A DNA stretch of 64,000 nt from Algorimicrobium echini (GTDB lineage Bacteria > Bacteroidota > Bacteroidia > Flavobacteriales > Flavobacteriaceae), in the NCBI RefSeq assembly GCF_900115185.1, contig NZ_FOVN01000002.1:94335-158334 (forward strand), read 5' to 3'. Positions 35,452 to 44,549 of this stretch are shown here, piece after piece. Every line of letters begins with the position of its first letter. Within the stretch, counting starts at the first letter, position 1. Made by a program: the position numbers and the translations under genes. The notes under the pieces were generated by a model. It ran no database searches. It was not told the DNA's origin and worked only from the letters and a program-made list of their open reading frames with translations.

Positions 35452-35485
35452 AAATTATTAAATATTAAGAGAGCAAAGGTATTGC

Positions 35486-37315
35486 TTATTTTGAATTAAG
35501 TGAAAAGACTTTATTTATTTTATTTTTTAGTAAATAATGTCTTAATGGGTAAAAAATAAATCCAAGTATCAAATAGATTGGATTTTTAGAAATTTGAAAT
35601 TTATTGGTCAATTTTGCTAATCCTAAAACATGCACAGTTGTTAGTGAAAAGTAAAGGATATAAATTGCTCCAGCTATAGTGCTAATTTGAATACTTATAG
35701 TTGCTACTTCTTCTAATTTATTATTTCTAAACACAAAATAAAGTATAAATAGAATAACAGCAATACCGTAAAAAATGAAATTAAACTTGGCATGCATCCT
35801 GTAATCTAATAATAGTTTTTGAGCGTTTAATTCGACTTCAGGGCTTAATACAGGTTTTGAATTGTTTGATTCTTTTTTTGCTTCCGATTTATTCTCAATC
35901 CTCAACAGCTTTTTAATAGGTTCAAGTATGTGGTCAAATTCAAATAACCCTCTATCGGCAGTTGCGCGTTTGGTTAAATAATAACCAAGTGGTAGCATAA
36001 TAAGCGTTGAAAACCAGGCTGCCATAATTGGATTTAAACTGCCATCTTTAGCACTGTTTTTAGCAAAAATACCAATAAAATGATATGTTAAAAATAAAAG
36101 TATGGCTATTATCATTGGTAATCCAATTCCTCCTTTTCTAATTAGAGCACCCAATGGAGCACCAACAAAAAACAGAATAATACAGGCAAAACCCAATGCT
36201 AGTTTTTCATGAAGGGCAATGATATGCTTGTTTCTATATACATAGCGTTCCTTGAAGTATTTTGACTTAACATTTATAATTTGTTTCGTGCTTTTCAATG
36301 AGTTTAATGACTGATCTAGCATTTGAACCTTTTTCTTATCTGGAAAAAACTCTAACACATTTCCATTAAACGTACTGTCCATTGATTTGGTAACGGTAAT
36401 TCCAGAATTTAAAACGGGTAAATTGGAACGGTTGTATAAACTAATAGCAAAGTCTTCATGATCTTTAATTAATGCTGTTTCTAATGAATCAATGTTATAA
36501 TTTAAATCAGAAATATTCAACATATTATATTTATCCGACACATTTTTTTCATCTAAATCATTACTGTTTAATTGAGACAAATCTATATTAATCGTATACT
36601 TTTCAAAATAGCTTTTCACCATAGGGTGTCTATTTCTATCCGACCGATCTTTAGGTGGTGTATCATCATAAAAGTAACCGTCAAAAAGAATTAGTTGTAA
36701 TACATCAGAATCTTTTTCACCCAGTAGTTCTCCATTTTTAGCAACAATGGCAGTATTATTAGCATTATTACCTTGACTTTTTTTATGGATGACTACACCT
36801 TCTAGAAATTTGCCATTTTCCCCTGTTTTTTTTTCAACTTTAATGTTATAATCCATAACATCATTAAATTGGCCTTCGGCAATTACCATTGCAGGTTTTA
36901 AAGTAGCAATGTTTTTGCGTAAGTTATGAGAGTTGTATTCAGCCCAAGGAATTACGTTGTTAGCAAATAAAAAAGTGGTAACACCCAAGCCTACAATAAA
37001 TATACTTAAGCCAGTCATAGCACGTTGTAATGAAATACCTGTGGATTTCATTGCAGCAAACTCATAGTTTTCAGCAAAACTTCCAAAAACCATAATAGAG
37101 GCAAGGAGGATAGTTAGAGGTAATACTAATGGAATTAGTTTGGGAGTGAAGTAAAAAAGGAATTTTAAGATAACAAGCATATCTAAATCCTTACCCGCTA
37201 ATTCTTTAATGTAGAGCCAAATAGTTTGTAAAACAAATATCAGCATGAGAATTATGAATACGCTGAAAAATGTTTTTAAATACGTGGTAAGTATGTAACG
37301 GTCTAGTATTTTCAC
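35486..37315 (-). CDS. LptF/LptG-family permease (LPS export)
   Basis: 609 residues. The N-terminal block (MKILDRYILTTYLKTFFSVF) and helices through ~120 match YjgP/YjgQ permeases, followed by a periplasmic beta-jellyroll region (~120-355) and the second helical block (LALGFACIILFFVGAPLGALIRKGG; PIIMAAWFSTLIMLPLGYYLT-like). LptF/G form the membrane part of the ATP-driven LPS extractor. It is ~240 residues longer than E. coli LptF, with an extra C-terminal region carrying more helices (FNFIFYGIAVILFILYFVF). A single fused-length protein is usual in flavobacteria. Confidence 0.9.
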   Translation of the reverse strand: MKILDRYILTTYLKTFFSVFIILMLIFVLQTIWLYIKELAGKDLDMLVILKFLFYFTPKLIPLVLPLTILLASIMVFGSFAENYEFAAMKSTGISLQRAMTGLSIFIVGLGVTTFLFANNVIPWAEYNSHNLRKNIATLKPAMVIAEGQFNDVMDYNIKVEKKTGENGKFLEGVVIHKKSQGNNANNTAIVAKNGELLGEKDSDVLQLILFDGYFYDDTPPKDRSDRNRHPMVKSYFEKYTINIDLSQLNSNDLDEKNVSDKYNMLNISDLNYNIDSLETALIKDHEDFAISLYNRSNLPVLNSGITVTKSMDSTFNGNVLEFFPDKKKVQMLDQSLNSLKSTKQIINVKSKYFKERYVYRNKHIIALHEKLALGFACIILFFVGAPLGALIRKGGIGLPMIIAILLFLTYHFIGIFAKNSAKDGSLNPIMAAWFSTLIMLPLGYYLTKRATADRGLFEFDHILEPIKKLLRIENKSEAKKESNNSKPVLSPEVELNAQKLLLDYRMHAKFNFIFYGIAVILFILYFVFRNNKLEEVATISIQISTIAGAIYILYFSLTTVHVLGLAKLTNKFQISKNPIYLILGFIFYPLRHYLLKNKINKVFSLNSK

Positions 37316-37420
37316 ACGTTTAAATTTTCCTTCTCTTTAAAGTGACTCATGGATTATTAAAGCCAGAATTCATATTTTAAAATTAACTCTAAAAATATGA
37401 TTTTCAGTAAATTATCTTTT

Positions 37421-38059
37421 TTAATCTAACTTATTAATATAATGGTCCTTATATTTATTGGCATCAAAGGTAAATAAGGTTTTCGACAAGGGTTCATTTG
37501 TTTTAAAAGAATTAACAGTTAATGTGGTTTGAGTGCCATTTTTTCCTGTTTCAATTAAATTATAGATGTGGTTTGTTTGTGCATCAATGCCCAACAGGAT
37601 GTGTTTAATTTCAGAACCTGAATCAATTGGTGTTAACTTAACATACTGGATTTTACGTCCTTGAACGTTTTGTAAAATATCCATTTTATAAGTATAGCCC
37701 TCTTCATAAAATGACAGCATTTTGCTAGGTGTTATACTATTTTCGTCTTCAGTATTATTTGATGAAATGGTAACTTCTTCATCATCAGGACTGATACTAT
37801 ACAGGGTTTTTCCATCAAAAATCCGTGTCATTCCTAAAATGTTTAGGCGGTATTTATCGCCTTCAATCACAACATCACCACGTGTTTCTTGTTTAATGTT
37901 TTCTGCCTTGTTATTTAATGCATATTTAAAGTCTATAGAAATGTTGTTATAACTTTTTACTTTTTTTGAAACTTTATTTAATAAAGCTTTGGCGTCACTA
38001 TCCTGAGCAAAACTTACAGATGTGAACATGATTAATAACAGTACTACTAATTTTTTCAT
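37421..38059 (-). CDS. lolA: Outer-membrane lipoprotein carrier LolA-like
   Basis: 212 residues: signal peptide ending VSFAQ, then the LolA half-barrel pattern with KAKSYNNISIDFKY-type start, QETRGDVVIEGDKYRLNILG, FDGKTLYSISPDDEE, and NTEDENSITPSKMLSFYEEG. LolA shuttles lipoproteins across the periplasm. It lies between ftsK (47 nt upstream) and the LptF/G gene, the usual Bacteroidota order. Confidence 0.88.
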   Translation of the reverse strand: MKKLVVLLLIMFTSVSFAQDSDAKALLNKVSKKVKSYNNISIDFKYALNNKAENIKQETRGDVVIEGDKYRLNILGMTRIFDGKTLYSISPDDEEVTISSNNTEDENSITPSKMLSFYEEGYTYKMDILQNVQGRKIQYVKLTPIDSGSEIKHILLGIDAQTNHIYNLIETGKNGTQTTLTVNSFKTNEPLSKTLFTFDANKYKDHYINKLD

Positions 38060-38106
38060 TGTGTGTTAATTTATGCGCTACCTACTGTAGCCCTATTCGG
38101 TTATTT

Positions 38107-40491
38107 TTAAGATGTTTCGTTTTCTAAAAGTAAATTTAAAGCAGCTAAATCAGACACTAAAACTTGTCTAGCTTTACTACCTTCAAAACCGCCAACTATG
38201 CCAGCAGCTTCTAACTGATCAATTAAACGACCAGCACGATTATACCCTAATTTTAATTTTCGTTGTAATAATGAAGCGGAGCCTTGTTGAGCTGTTACAA
38301 TAATTTCTGCAGCATCCCGAAACAAGACATCCCGTTCGCTTATGTCTACATCAAGACTTGTGCCACTTTCCTCACCAACATATTCTGGCAGTAAGTAGGC
38401 ATCTGGATAAGCTTTTTGTGAACCAATAAAATCAGTTATTTTTTCAACTTCTGGAGTATCTACAAAGGCACATTGAATTCGAATCATTTCGTTACCTTGG
38501 GTGTAAAGCATATCACCACGACCAATTAATTGATCTGCTCCTGAACCATCTAAAATTGTACGTGAGTCTATTTTACTGGTTACTCTAAAGGCTATACGTG
38601 CTGGGAAATTGGCCTTTATAATACCTGTAATAACATTTACAGAAGGTCTTTGTGTGGCCACAATTAAATGAATACCAATGGCACGTGCTAATTGTGCCAA
38701 ACGTGCTATTGGAGTTTCTACTTCCTTACCAGCTGTCATAATTAAATCAGCAAACTCATCAACCACCAAAACAATATAAGGTAAAAACTGATGGCCATCA
38801 TTTGGGTTTAGCTTACGTGCTTTAAATTTTACGTTATACTCTGCAATGTTTCTACACAAGGCATTTTTTAATAACTCGTAGCGGTTATCCATTTCAATAC
38901 ACAAAGAATTTAGTGTATTAATAACTTTCGTATTGTCTGTAATAATGGCATCTTCACTATCAGGTAATTTCGCTAAATAATGACGCTCAATTTTATTGAA
39001 TAGTGTAAGTTCTACTTTCTTCGGGTCTACTAAAACAAATTTAACTTCTGCAGGATGTTTTTTATAGAGTAAGGATGTTAGCACGGCATTTAAACCAACC
39101 GATTTACCTTGACCTGTTGCACCAGCCATTAAAAGGTGAGGCATTTTAGCTAGATCAACTACAAAGGTTTCATTGCTAATAGTCTTTCCTAAAGCAATAG
39201 GTAATTGCATTTCTGATTTTTGAAATTTCTGCGAAGCAATAACCGAACGCATGGAGACAATAGTTGAATTTTTATTAGGGACTTCAATACCAATAGTTCC
39301 TTTTCCTGGAATTGGTGCTATAATTCGTATTCCTAAAGCTGAAAGCGATAAGGCTATATCATCCTCTAAATTTTTAATTTTTGAAATTCGTACACCAGCT
39401 TCAGGTATAATCTCGTATAAGGTTACCGTTGGTCCAATAGTTGCTTTAATATTGGAAATTCCTATTTTATAATTATTTAAAGTGTCTACAATCCTATTTT
39501 TATTTTCTTCTAATTCTTCTTGGTTAATGGTAATGCCTTCAGAATCGTATTTTTTAAGAAGCTCTAAAGATGGAAATTGGTAATTGCTTAATTCTAAAGT
39601 CGGGTCAAACTGCCCAAAATCTTCAACCAATTTATTAGCTAAATTATCTGTTTCTGACAATTCTTCTTCCACGGTTTCCACTTCAATTTGCATTTCTGGC
39701 TCTTCCGTTTCTTTTTTTGCTGTAACCTTTGGTTCAGGTTGTTTTTCAGGTGAAGCAATTGTTTCTTCGGGTTCGTTTTCTTCTACCGTTAAATCGAATG
39801 CCGATTTTATATCCTCGGCTTCTGCTGATAAATCATTATCTAACGGAACCGTAATATCATCATTAGTTGCGGTATCATTGAAATTCTGATTGATATCTTT
39901 TTTTACCGACGTAAAAGCGCGTTTAAAACTATCAAAGGTCATTCTAAAACGAATTGCTAGATAAAAAATTAATCCGAAAACGAGTAGGAGAATGGTGCCA
40001 ATTTTCCCTAAATATATTTGTAAGTAAGTATTTATTTCAAAACCTATTGTTCCACCAAGAGAACTCCAAGTTTCAGTGAAAAAACCAAAGAAAACAGATA
40101 TCCATATTACGACTAACGTTCCCCAAAACCAATGTTTTCTGAGTTTACTTTTATTTCCGTTAGTAAGAACGAATATTCCTGATAAAAAAATAAGACCAGC
40201 AAAAATAAAAGATGCAATACCAAAGCCTTTGTAAATAAAAAATTCACTAACTAAAGCCCCTGTTTTATTTAGCCAATTTTCTGACTCAACGGATTTGTTT
40301 CCAAATTCTGATAGGGTGCTTTGATCATTATAACCTGTAAAAAAGTATGATACAAAAGCAATAAAAAGCAGAAGGCCTGTAATAATTAGAAAACTACCAA
40401 AAACCAATTTTTGCTGGTTAGATAGTTTTAAACTAGGCGCTTTTAACTTGGGTTTAGTTCCTTTTGTTGCTTTTGTTTTTTTCTTGGCCAT
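38107..40491 (-). CDS. ftsK: DNA translocase FtsK/SpoIIIE
   Basis: 794 residues. Four hydrophobic segments in the first ~180 residues anchor it at the division septum. A Pro/Glu-rich acidic linker (~190-290) follows. The motor has Walker A GATGQGKSVGLN near residue 460, Walker B YIVLVVDEFADLI, and RPSVNVITGIIKANFPARI. A C-terminal winged-helix gamma domain (~720-785; SASLLQRKLKLGYNRAGRLI) would read DNA polarity sequences. FtsK pumps chromosome ends through the septum and activates dimer resolution. Confidence 0.96.
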   Translation of the reverse strand: MAKKKTKATKGTKPKLKAPSLKLSNQQKLVFGSFLIITGLLLFIAFVSYFFTGYNDQSTLSEFGNKSVESENWLNKTGALVSEFFIYKGFGIASFIFAGLIFLSGIFVLTNGNKSKLRKHWFWGTLVVIWISVFFGFFTETWSSLGGTIGFEINTYLQIYLGKIGTILLLVFGLIFYLAIRFRMTFDSFKRAFTSVKKDINQNFNDTATNDDITVPLDNDLSAEAEDIKSAFDLTVEENEPEETIASPEKQPEPKVTAKKETEEPEMQIEVETVEEELSETDNLANKLVEDFGQFDPTLELSNYQFPSLELLKKYDSEGITINQEELEENKNRIVDTLNNYKIGISNIKATIGPTVTLYEIIPEAGVRISKIKNLEDDIALSLSALGIRIIAPIPGKGTIGIEVPNKNSTIVSMRSVIASQKFQKSEMQLPIALGKTISNETFVVDLAKMPHLLMAGATGQGKSVGLNAVLTSLLYKKHPAEVKFVLVDPKKVELTLFNKIERHYLAKLPDSEDAIITDNTKVINTLNSLCIEMDNRYELLKNALCRNIAEYNVKFKARKLNPNDGHQFLPYIVLVVDEFADLIMTAGKEVETPIARLAQLARAIGIHLIVATQRPSVNVITGIIKANFPARIAFRVTSKIDSRTILDGSGADQLIGRGDMLYTQGNEMIRIQCAFVDTPEVEKITDFIGSQKAYPDAYLLPEYVGEESGTSLDVDISERDVLFRDAAEIIVTAQQGSASLLQRKLKLGYNRAGRLIDQLEAAGIVGGFEGSKARQVLVSDLAALNLLLENETS

Positions 40492-40618
40492 ATATAATTT
40501 CCGTAAAACAGAAAAAGGTTATTTTTAAATTAGTGATGAAAATGATGTTCTTTCTGACATCATAAGACATGGTGACAAAAATACAAATAGTTCGCGTTAA
40601 TCCTAAAGCTAAATGTAT

Positions 40619-40987
40619 TTAAAAAATCTTTGGAATATATATGATGCAACCTATGATGATAGCAGTTATTGCAAATATAAAAACAGCACCTGCCGCCATA
40701 TCTTTAATGAGGCCAATTTTAGTGTTAAATTCAGGGTGAACAAAGTTAGCAACTTCTTCAATAGCGGTGTTTAGGCCTTCTAAAGCCATTATTAGTCCAA
40801 TAGTTCCAATTTGAATTAGCCATTCCGTTGGAGAAATTTCAAAATAGAATCCTACTAGCGTCATAATAATACCAATACAAAATTGTACTTGTATACTCGC
40901 TTCGGTAGTAACTAATATTACGGCACCTTTGAAAGCATAACCGATGCTTTTTAGTCTATTAATGATAAATGAATCTTTTTTAGGCAT
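40619..40987 (-). CDS. dgkA: Diacylglycerol kinase, DgkA family
   Basis: 122 residues with three membrane helices and the family signature EGLNTAIEEVANFVHPE, with N and E residues of the active site. It phosphorylates diacylglycerol (or undecaprenol in the Gram-positive branch) in the inner membrane. It sits between tpx and ftsK in the conserved run. Confidence 0.94.
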   Translation of the reverse strand: MPKKDSFIINRLKSIGYAFKGAVILVTTEASIQVQFCIGIIMTLVGFYFEISPTEWLIQIGTIGLIMALEGLNTAIEEVANFVHPEFNTKIGLIKDMAAGAVFIFAITAIIIGCIIYIPKIF

Positions 40988-41054
40988 CCATTAAGGCTTC
41001 TAAATGTATAAATAAGTATTTTAATTATGTGCAAACATTAATAATCTACACCAT

Positions 41055-41561
41055 TTAAGCATTCATCAATGCCTCTAAAGCAGCCTTATAATTTGGTTCG
41101 TTAACTGTTTCTTGAACTTGTTCCGTATAGATAACGTTTCCAGTTTCATTGATGACCACAACACTTCTGGATAGGAGACCTTCCAGTGGACCTGTAGTAA
41201 ATGCTATACCATAGTTTTTTCCAAAATTCCGATCTTTAAAATCAGAAAGTGAAACAACATTATCCAGTCCTTCAGCGGCACAAAAACGACTTAAAGCAAA
41301 TGGTAAATCGCGCGAAATGCATAGAACTTTAGTGTTTTCTAATTCGCCAGCCTCTTGATTAAATTGTCTAACCGATGCTGCACAAGTTCCCGTGTCAATA
41401 CTTGGGAAAATATTTAAAACAAGTTTATAACCTTTATAATCTGATAAAGTTTTCGTTTCTAAATCGGTATTTGTTAGTGAGAAATCTGGTGCTTTACTAC
41501 CTGTTTTTGGTAATGTTCCTGATGTTTCTATATTGTTTCCTTTTAGTGTTACTGTCGCCAT
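41055..41561 (-). CDS. tpx: Thiol peroxidase Tpx
   Basis: 168 residues. Peroxidatic C60 lies in PSIDTGTCAASVRQF and resolving C94 in FALSRFCAAEG, the atypical 2-Cys arrangement of E. coli Tpx (C61/C95). C81 is an additional cysteine. It reduces peroxides in the cytoplasm or periplasm using thioredoxin. It heads the minus-strand run down to ribB and has its own promoter. Confidence 0.96.
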   Translation of the reverse strand: MATVTLKGNNIETSGTLPKTGSKAPDFSLTNTDLETKTLSDYKGYKLVLNIFPSIDTGTCAASVRQFNQEAGELENTKVLCISRDLPFALSRFCAAEGLDNVVSLSDFKDRNFGKNYGIAFTTGPLEGLLSRSVVVINETGNVIYTEQVQETVNEPNYKAALEALMNA

Positions 41562-41582
41562 TTTTTGTGTTTTAGTTGAATT

Positions 41583-41610
41583 TAAAAATACTAAATATTC
41601 ATGAAACCAA
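41583..41610 (-). promoter_or_regulatory. Promoter of tpx and the downstream run
   Basis: On the minus strand TTG (plus 41608-41610), a 17-nt spacer and TATTTTTA (plus 41583-41590) match the Bacteroidota consensus with one mismatch, 21 nt before the tpx start. Confidence 0.6.
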
Positions 41611-41677
41611 ACTTTGAATGTTATACATAATTACGTTAAAGTTTTGGTAAAAGGATGGCTTCTGTTTAACTTTATTC

Positions 41678-41685
41678 TATATTTG
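41678..41685 (+). promoter_or_regulatory. -7 element of the first fasciclin gene
   Basis: TATATTTG fits TAnnTTTG and lies 31 nt before the start codon. No -33 TTG at normal spacing is seen. Confidence 0.45.
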
Positions 41686-41716
41686 TTAAACAAAAAATAA
41701 CTAAAACAATAACACT

Positions 41717-42238
41717 ATGAAAAACAAAAATGTAATTAAATCTTTAATAGTAAGCCTTATGCTTCTATTAGTTTGTAATGTACAAGCTCAAGACAAGAAT
41801 ATTGTAGAAACTGCCTCTGGATCAAACGATTTCTCTACGTTGGTAGCTGCTGTTAAAGCTGCTGATTTGGTGGATGTTTTATCAAGTAAAGGTCCATTTA
41901 CGGTATTTGCACCAACAAATGCAGCTTTTAATAAACTTCCTGATGGAACTGTTGAAGGTTTATTGAAGCCAGAAAGTAAAGAAACGCTTCAAATGATTTT
42001 AAAATATCATGTTGTTTCAGGTTCTGTAATGGCAGCCGATGTTGTTGATATGATTAAAACTTCTAATGGTAAAGCTACTATTGTAACAGTAAGTGGTAAC
42101 AAATTAATGGCACAAATGAAAGATGGTGCGGTATATCTTGTTGATGAAAATGGTAATTGGTCCAAGATTACGGCAACTGATATGAAAACATCTAATGGTG
42201 TAATTCATGTTGTTGATTCCGTTTTGCTTCCAAAATAA
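41717..42238 (+). CDS. Secreted fasciclin-domain protein 1
   Basis: 173 residues: signal peptide ending NVQAQ and one fasciclin (FAS1) domain with the H1 motif GPFTVFAPTNAAFNKLP, the central ILKYHVVSG and the C-terminal SNGVIHVVDSVLLPK. FAS1 domains mediate adhesion or protein interaction; bacterial roles are poorly known. A tandem paralogue follows at 42425. Confidence 0.93.
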   Translation: MKNKNVIKSLIVSLMLLLVCNVQAQDKNIVETASGSNDFSTLVAAVKAADLVDVLSSKGPFTVFAPTNAAFNKLPDGTVEGLLKPESKETLQMILKYHVVSGSVMAADVVDMIKTSNGKATIVTVSGNKLMAQMKDGAVYLVDENGNWSKITATDMKTSNGVIHVVDSVLLPK

Positions 42239-42257
42239 CGCCTTAATTAATAGCATT

Positions 42258-42288
42258 AAAAAGTCACTTTATCATGAAGTGGCTTTTT
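42258..42288 (+). terminator. Terminator of fasciclin gene 1
   Basis: A 12-bp stem with one G-T pair (AAAAAGTCACTT with AAGTGGCTTTTT), 7-nt loop and a following T-run. Confidence 0.85.
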
Positions 42289-42424
42289 TTTTGTTTAAAA
42301 TTTTAGCAATTGCTGTATAGGTCTAAACTGTTTCAATTTAATTTTTTCAACCGTAAAGAAAACCGCCTTATTAAAAATTACGTTAGTAGAGTATAAACAA
42401 ATTAATAACTTAAAAAATACCAAA

Positions 42425-43003
42425 ATGAAAAATTTAAAATTAGTAACCCTAGCCGCATGTGTATTTACATTATTACTATCTATGAATATGAGTGCCCAAA
42501 GTAAAATGATGAAACAAGACACAAAAATGGTTGGTGGTGCAGAAATGTATCCAACTAAAAATATTATTGAAAATGCTGTAAACTCAAAAGATCATACCAC
42601 GTTAGTAGCAGCTGTTAAAGCCGCTGATTTAGTAGATGCTTTATCTAGCAAAGGACCATTTACCGTTTTTGCCCCAACAAACAGCGCGTTTGATAAGCTA
42701 CCAAAAGGAACTGTTGATAATTTATTGATGACCGAAAATAAAATGATGTTACAAACCATTTTAAAGTATCATGTTGCTTCTGGTAAATGGAACGCATCAG
42801 ATATTATGAAAGCCATTGAAAAAGGAAACGGGAAAGCCAAAATTGAAACTTTAAGTGGTGGAATATTAACAGCTTGGATGAAAGGAAAAGACCTTTACTT
42901 GTCAGATGAGAATGGGAGTTCAGCTCAAGTAACAATTGCCGATGTGAACCAATCTAATGGTGTAATTCATGTAATAGATGCAGTTTTATTACCAAAATCC
43001 TAA
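42425..43003 (+). CDS. Secreted fasciclin-domain protein 2
   Basis: 192 residues: signal peptide ending NMSAQ, a short Lys/Met-rich linker, and one FAS1 domain with GPFTVFAPTNSAFDKLP, ILKYHVASGKW and SNGVIHVIDAVLLPKS. It is a tandem paralogue of the gene at 41717, each with its own terminator, so the two are separately transcribed or differentially processed. Confidence 0.93.
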   Translation: MKNLKLVTLAACVFTLLLSMNMSAQSKMMKQDTKMVGGAEMYPTKNIIENAVNSKDHTTLVAAVKAADLVDALSSKGPFTVFAPTNSAFDKLPKGTVDNLLMTENKMMLQTILKYHVASGKWNASDIMKAIEKGNGKAKIETLSGGILTAWMKGKDLYLSDENGSSAQVTIADVNQSNGVIHVIDAVLLPKS

Positions 43004-43035
43004 ATAAATAATTAGTCTTTATTTTATTTGAATTT

Positions 43036-43069
43036 AAAAAGCCACTAAAATTGAATTTAGTGGCTTTTT
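43036..43069. terminator. Bidirectional terminator after fasciclin gene 2
   Basis: A perfect 14-bp stem (AAAAAGCCACTAAA with TTTAGTGGCTTTTT), 6-nt loop, between convergent genes. Confidence 0.9.
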
Positions 43070-43089
43070 GTATTTGATAAAAAAGTTTT

Positions 43090-43347
43090 TTACTTGTCTA
43101 TAGAACCTAACACGCGCTTCATAAAACTATTTAAAGCTTCCTTTTGCGGTGTACCATCTTTAATCATTTTGTTTACCTCAATAGCACCATACATATTGGA
43201 AATTAATTCACCAATGACATCCAATTCTTCGTCTTTTAGTGAAGAAACTTCAGTTAAAGCCTCTAATGTTTCAATGGTTTCAAGGACATAATCTTCGTCA
43301 TTTTCCGCAATAAATTGCGTTAAATGTTTAATTACAGGTAGTTTCAT
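43090..43347 (-). CDS. DUF6952-type small acidic protein
   Basis: 85 residues, all-helical and acidic (KLPVIKHLTQFIAENDEDYV; LDVIGELISNMYGAIEVN). It resembles a small flavobacterial family (I believe DUF6952) that sits next to thioredoxin and peroxiredoxin genes. It lies 5 nt after the thioredoxin stop, so the two are co-transcribed. No catalytic motif is visible; a partner or adaptor role is inference. Confidence 0.68.
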   Translation of the reverse strand: MKLPVIKHLTQFIAENDEDYVLETIETLEALTEVSSLKDEELDVIGELISNMYGAIEVNKMIKDGTPQKEALNSFMKRVLGSIDK

Positions 43348-43352
43348 AGTCG

Positions 43353-43661
43353 TTATTTTACAGTATCAACAAGATCTTTTAGTACATCAAACTTATTGGT
43401 TTGTTCTTGACTAACAAATTCGCCTTTTTTAAAAGTTGCGAAGGTTGGTAAATTATCAACTGTAGCTAATTTTCTACTCTCCGGAAATTTTTCGGCATCA
43501 GCAATTACAAACGTAATATCATCATGTTCGGATGCTAGTTTCTTAAATTTTGGTTTCATAATGCGGCAATTTCCACACCATGTTGCTGAATATTGTACTA
43601 CAACCGTATCATTATTATTAATGATATCCTGTAAATTATCTTGTTCTAATTCTTGTACCAT
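43353..43661 (-). CDS. Thioredoxin-family protein
   Basis: 102 residues with the redox motif W28-C29-G30-N31-C32 in YSATWCGNCRIMKP and the cis-Pro segment NLPTFATFKKGE. The CGNC active site differs from the CGPC of thioredoxin 1. It probably serves the peroxiredoxin encoded 108 nt upstream. Confidence 0.92.
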   Translation of the reverse strand: MVQELEQDNLQDIINNNDTVVVQYSATWCGNCRIMKPKFKKLASEHDDITFVIADAEKFPESRKLATVDNLPTFATFKKGEFVSQEQTNKFDVLKDLVDTVK

Positions 43662-43682
43662 AGTTTAAAGTTTTGGCTAATC

Positions 43683-43709
43683 AAAGTCCTTCCAAACTGG
43701 AAGGACTTT
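43683..43709 (-). terminator. Hairpin between peroxiredoxin and thioredoxin genes
   Basis: A perfect 11-bp stem (AAAGTCCTTCC with GGAAGGACTTT), 5-nt loop. On the minus strand the following T-run is short (TTTGATT), so it may be a partial terminator or mRNA stability element between the genes. Confidence 0.5.
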
Positions 43710-43769
43710 TTTTAGGTGATTAATATCAGTTGTATTAAAGTTTTTTAAAGTGAAGATAAAATCCTCAAA

Positions 43770-44408
43770 TTAGTGAGATGCTAAATATGCAGCTGTTCCT
43801 TTTGCGTTAGCTTGCATAGCATCTTTTCCTTCTTCCCAGTTTGCTGGACAAACTTCACCATTTTTTTGAACGTGCGCATACGCATCAATTAAGCGTAAAA
43901 ATTCGTTTACGTTTCTTCCAACTGGCATATGATTAATACCTTCATGGAAAACGGTTCCTTCTTCGTCAATTAAGTACGTAGCTCTGTAAGTTACATTATC
44001 ACCATCAACAGTTACAATTCCAGTGTCTTCATTGTATTGTTCGTTAGTAATATCTAAAATACCTAATGTTGAAGCTAAATTTCTGTTTGTATCTGCTAAA
44101 ATTGGATAGGTTACACCTTCTATACCACCATTGTCTTTTGGTGTGTTTAACCAAGCAAAGTGTACTTCAGGTGTATCACAAGATGCACCGATTACAATTG
44201 TATTTCGCTTTTCAAATTCTTTCATTGCTGCTTGAAAAGCATGCAATTCTGTTGGACAAACAAAGGTAAAGTCTTTAGGGTACCAAAATAAAACAACTTT
44301 CTTTTTATTGTTGATTGCTTCTTCAAGAACGTTCACTTTAAAAGTGTCGCCCATTTCATTCATTGCGTCTACGTTTAAATCTGGGAATTTTTTTCCTACA
44401 AATGCCAT
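43770..44408 (-). CDS. 2-Cys peroxiredoxin (AhpC/TSA family)
   Basis: 212 residues. Peroxidatic C51 lies in KDFTFVCPTELHAF and resolving C187 in GEVCPANWEEG, the typical 2-Cys arrangement. It reduces H2O2 and alkyl hydroperoxides in the cytoplasm with a thioredoxin-like donor. Neighbouring thioredoxin and DUF6952 genes support a shared peroxide-defence unit. Confidence 0.95.
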   Translation of the reverse strand: MAFVGKKFPDLNVDAMNEMGDTFKVNVLEEAINNKKKVVLFWYPKDFTFVCPTELHAFQAAMKEFEKRNTIVIGASCDTPEVHFAWLNTPKDNGGIEGVTYPILADTNRNLASTLGILDITNEQYNEDTGIVTVDGDNVTYRATYLIDEEGTVFHEGINHMPVGRNVNEFLRLIDAYAHVQKNGEVCPANWEEGKDAMQANAKGTAAYLASH

Positions 44409-44445
44409 GTTTTTATATTTTAATTGTTATTAATTTTCTCAATGA

Positions 44446-44453
44446 CAAATATA
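44446..44453 (-). promoter_or_regulatory. -7 element of the peroxiredoxin gene
   Basis: On the minus strand TATATTTG fits TAnnTTTG, 37 nt before the start codon. No clear TTG -33 box. Confidence 0.45.
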
Positions 44454-44549
44454 GCAACAAGATGTAGCTTTACGCGTGAAATGAAATTCTAATTTCTTAT
44501 TGAATTATAACTTAAATTTATAGTGCGTTTAATAATCGATAGTTTTTGA

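Noticed and set aside
41642-41646. TTTTG as the -33 box of the first fasciclin gene
   Set aside because: It is 31 nt from the -7 element, well outside the usual 17-23 nt spacing.
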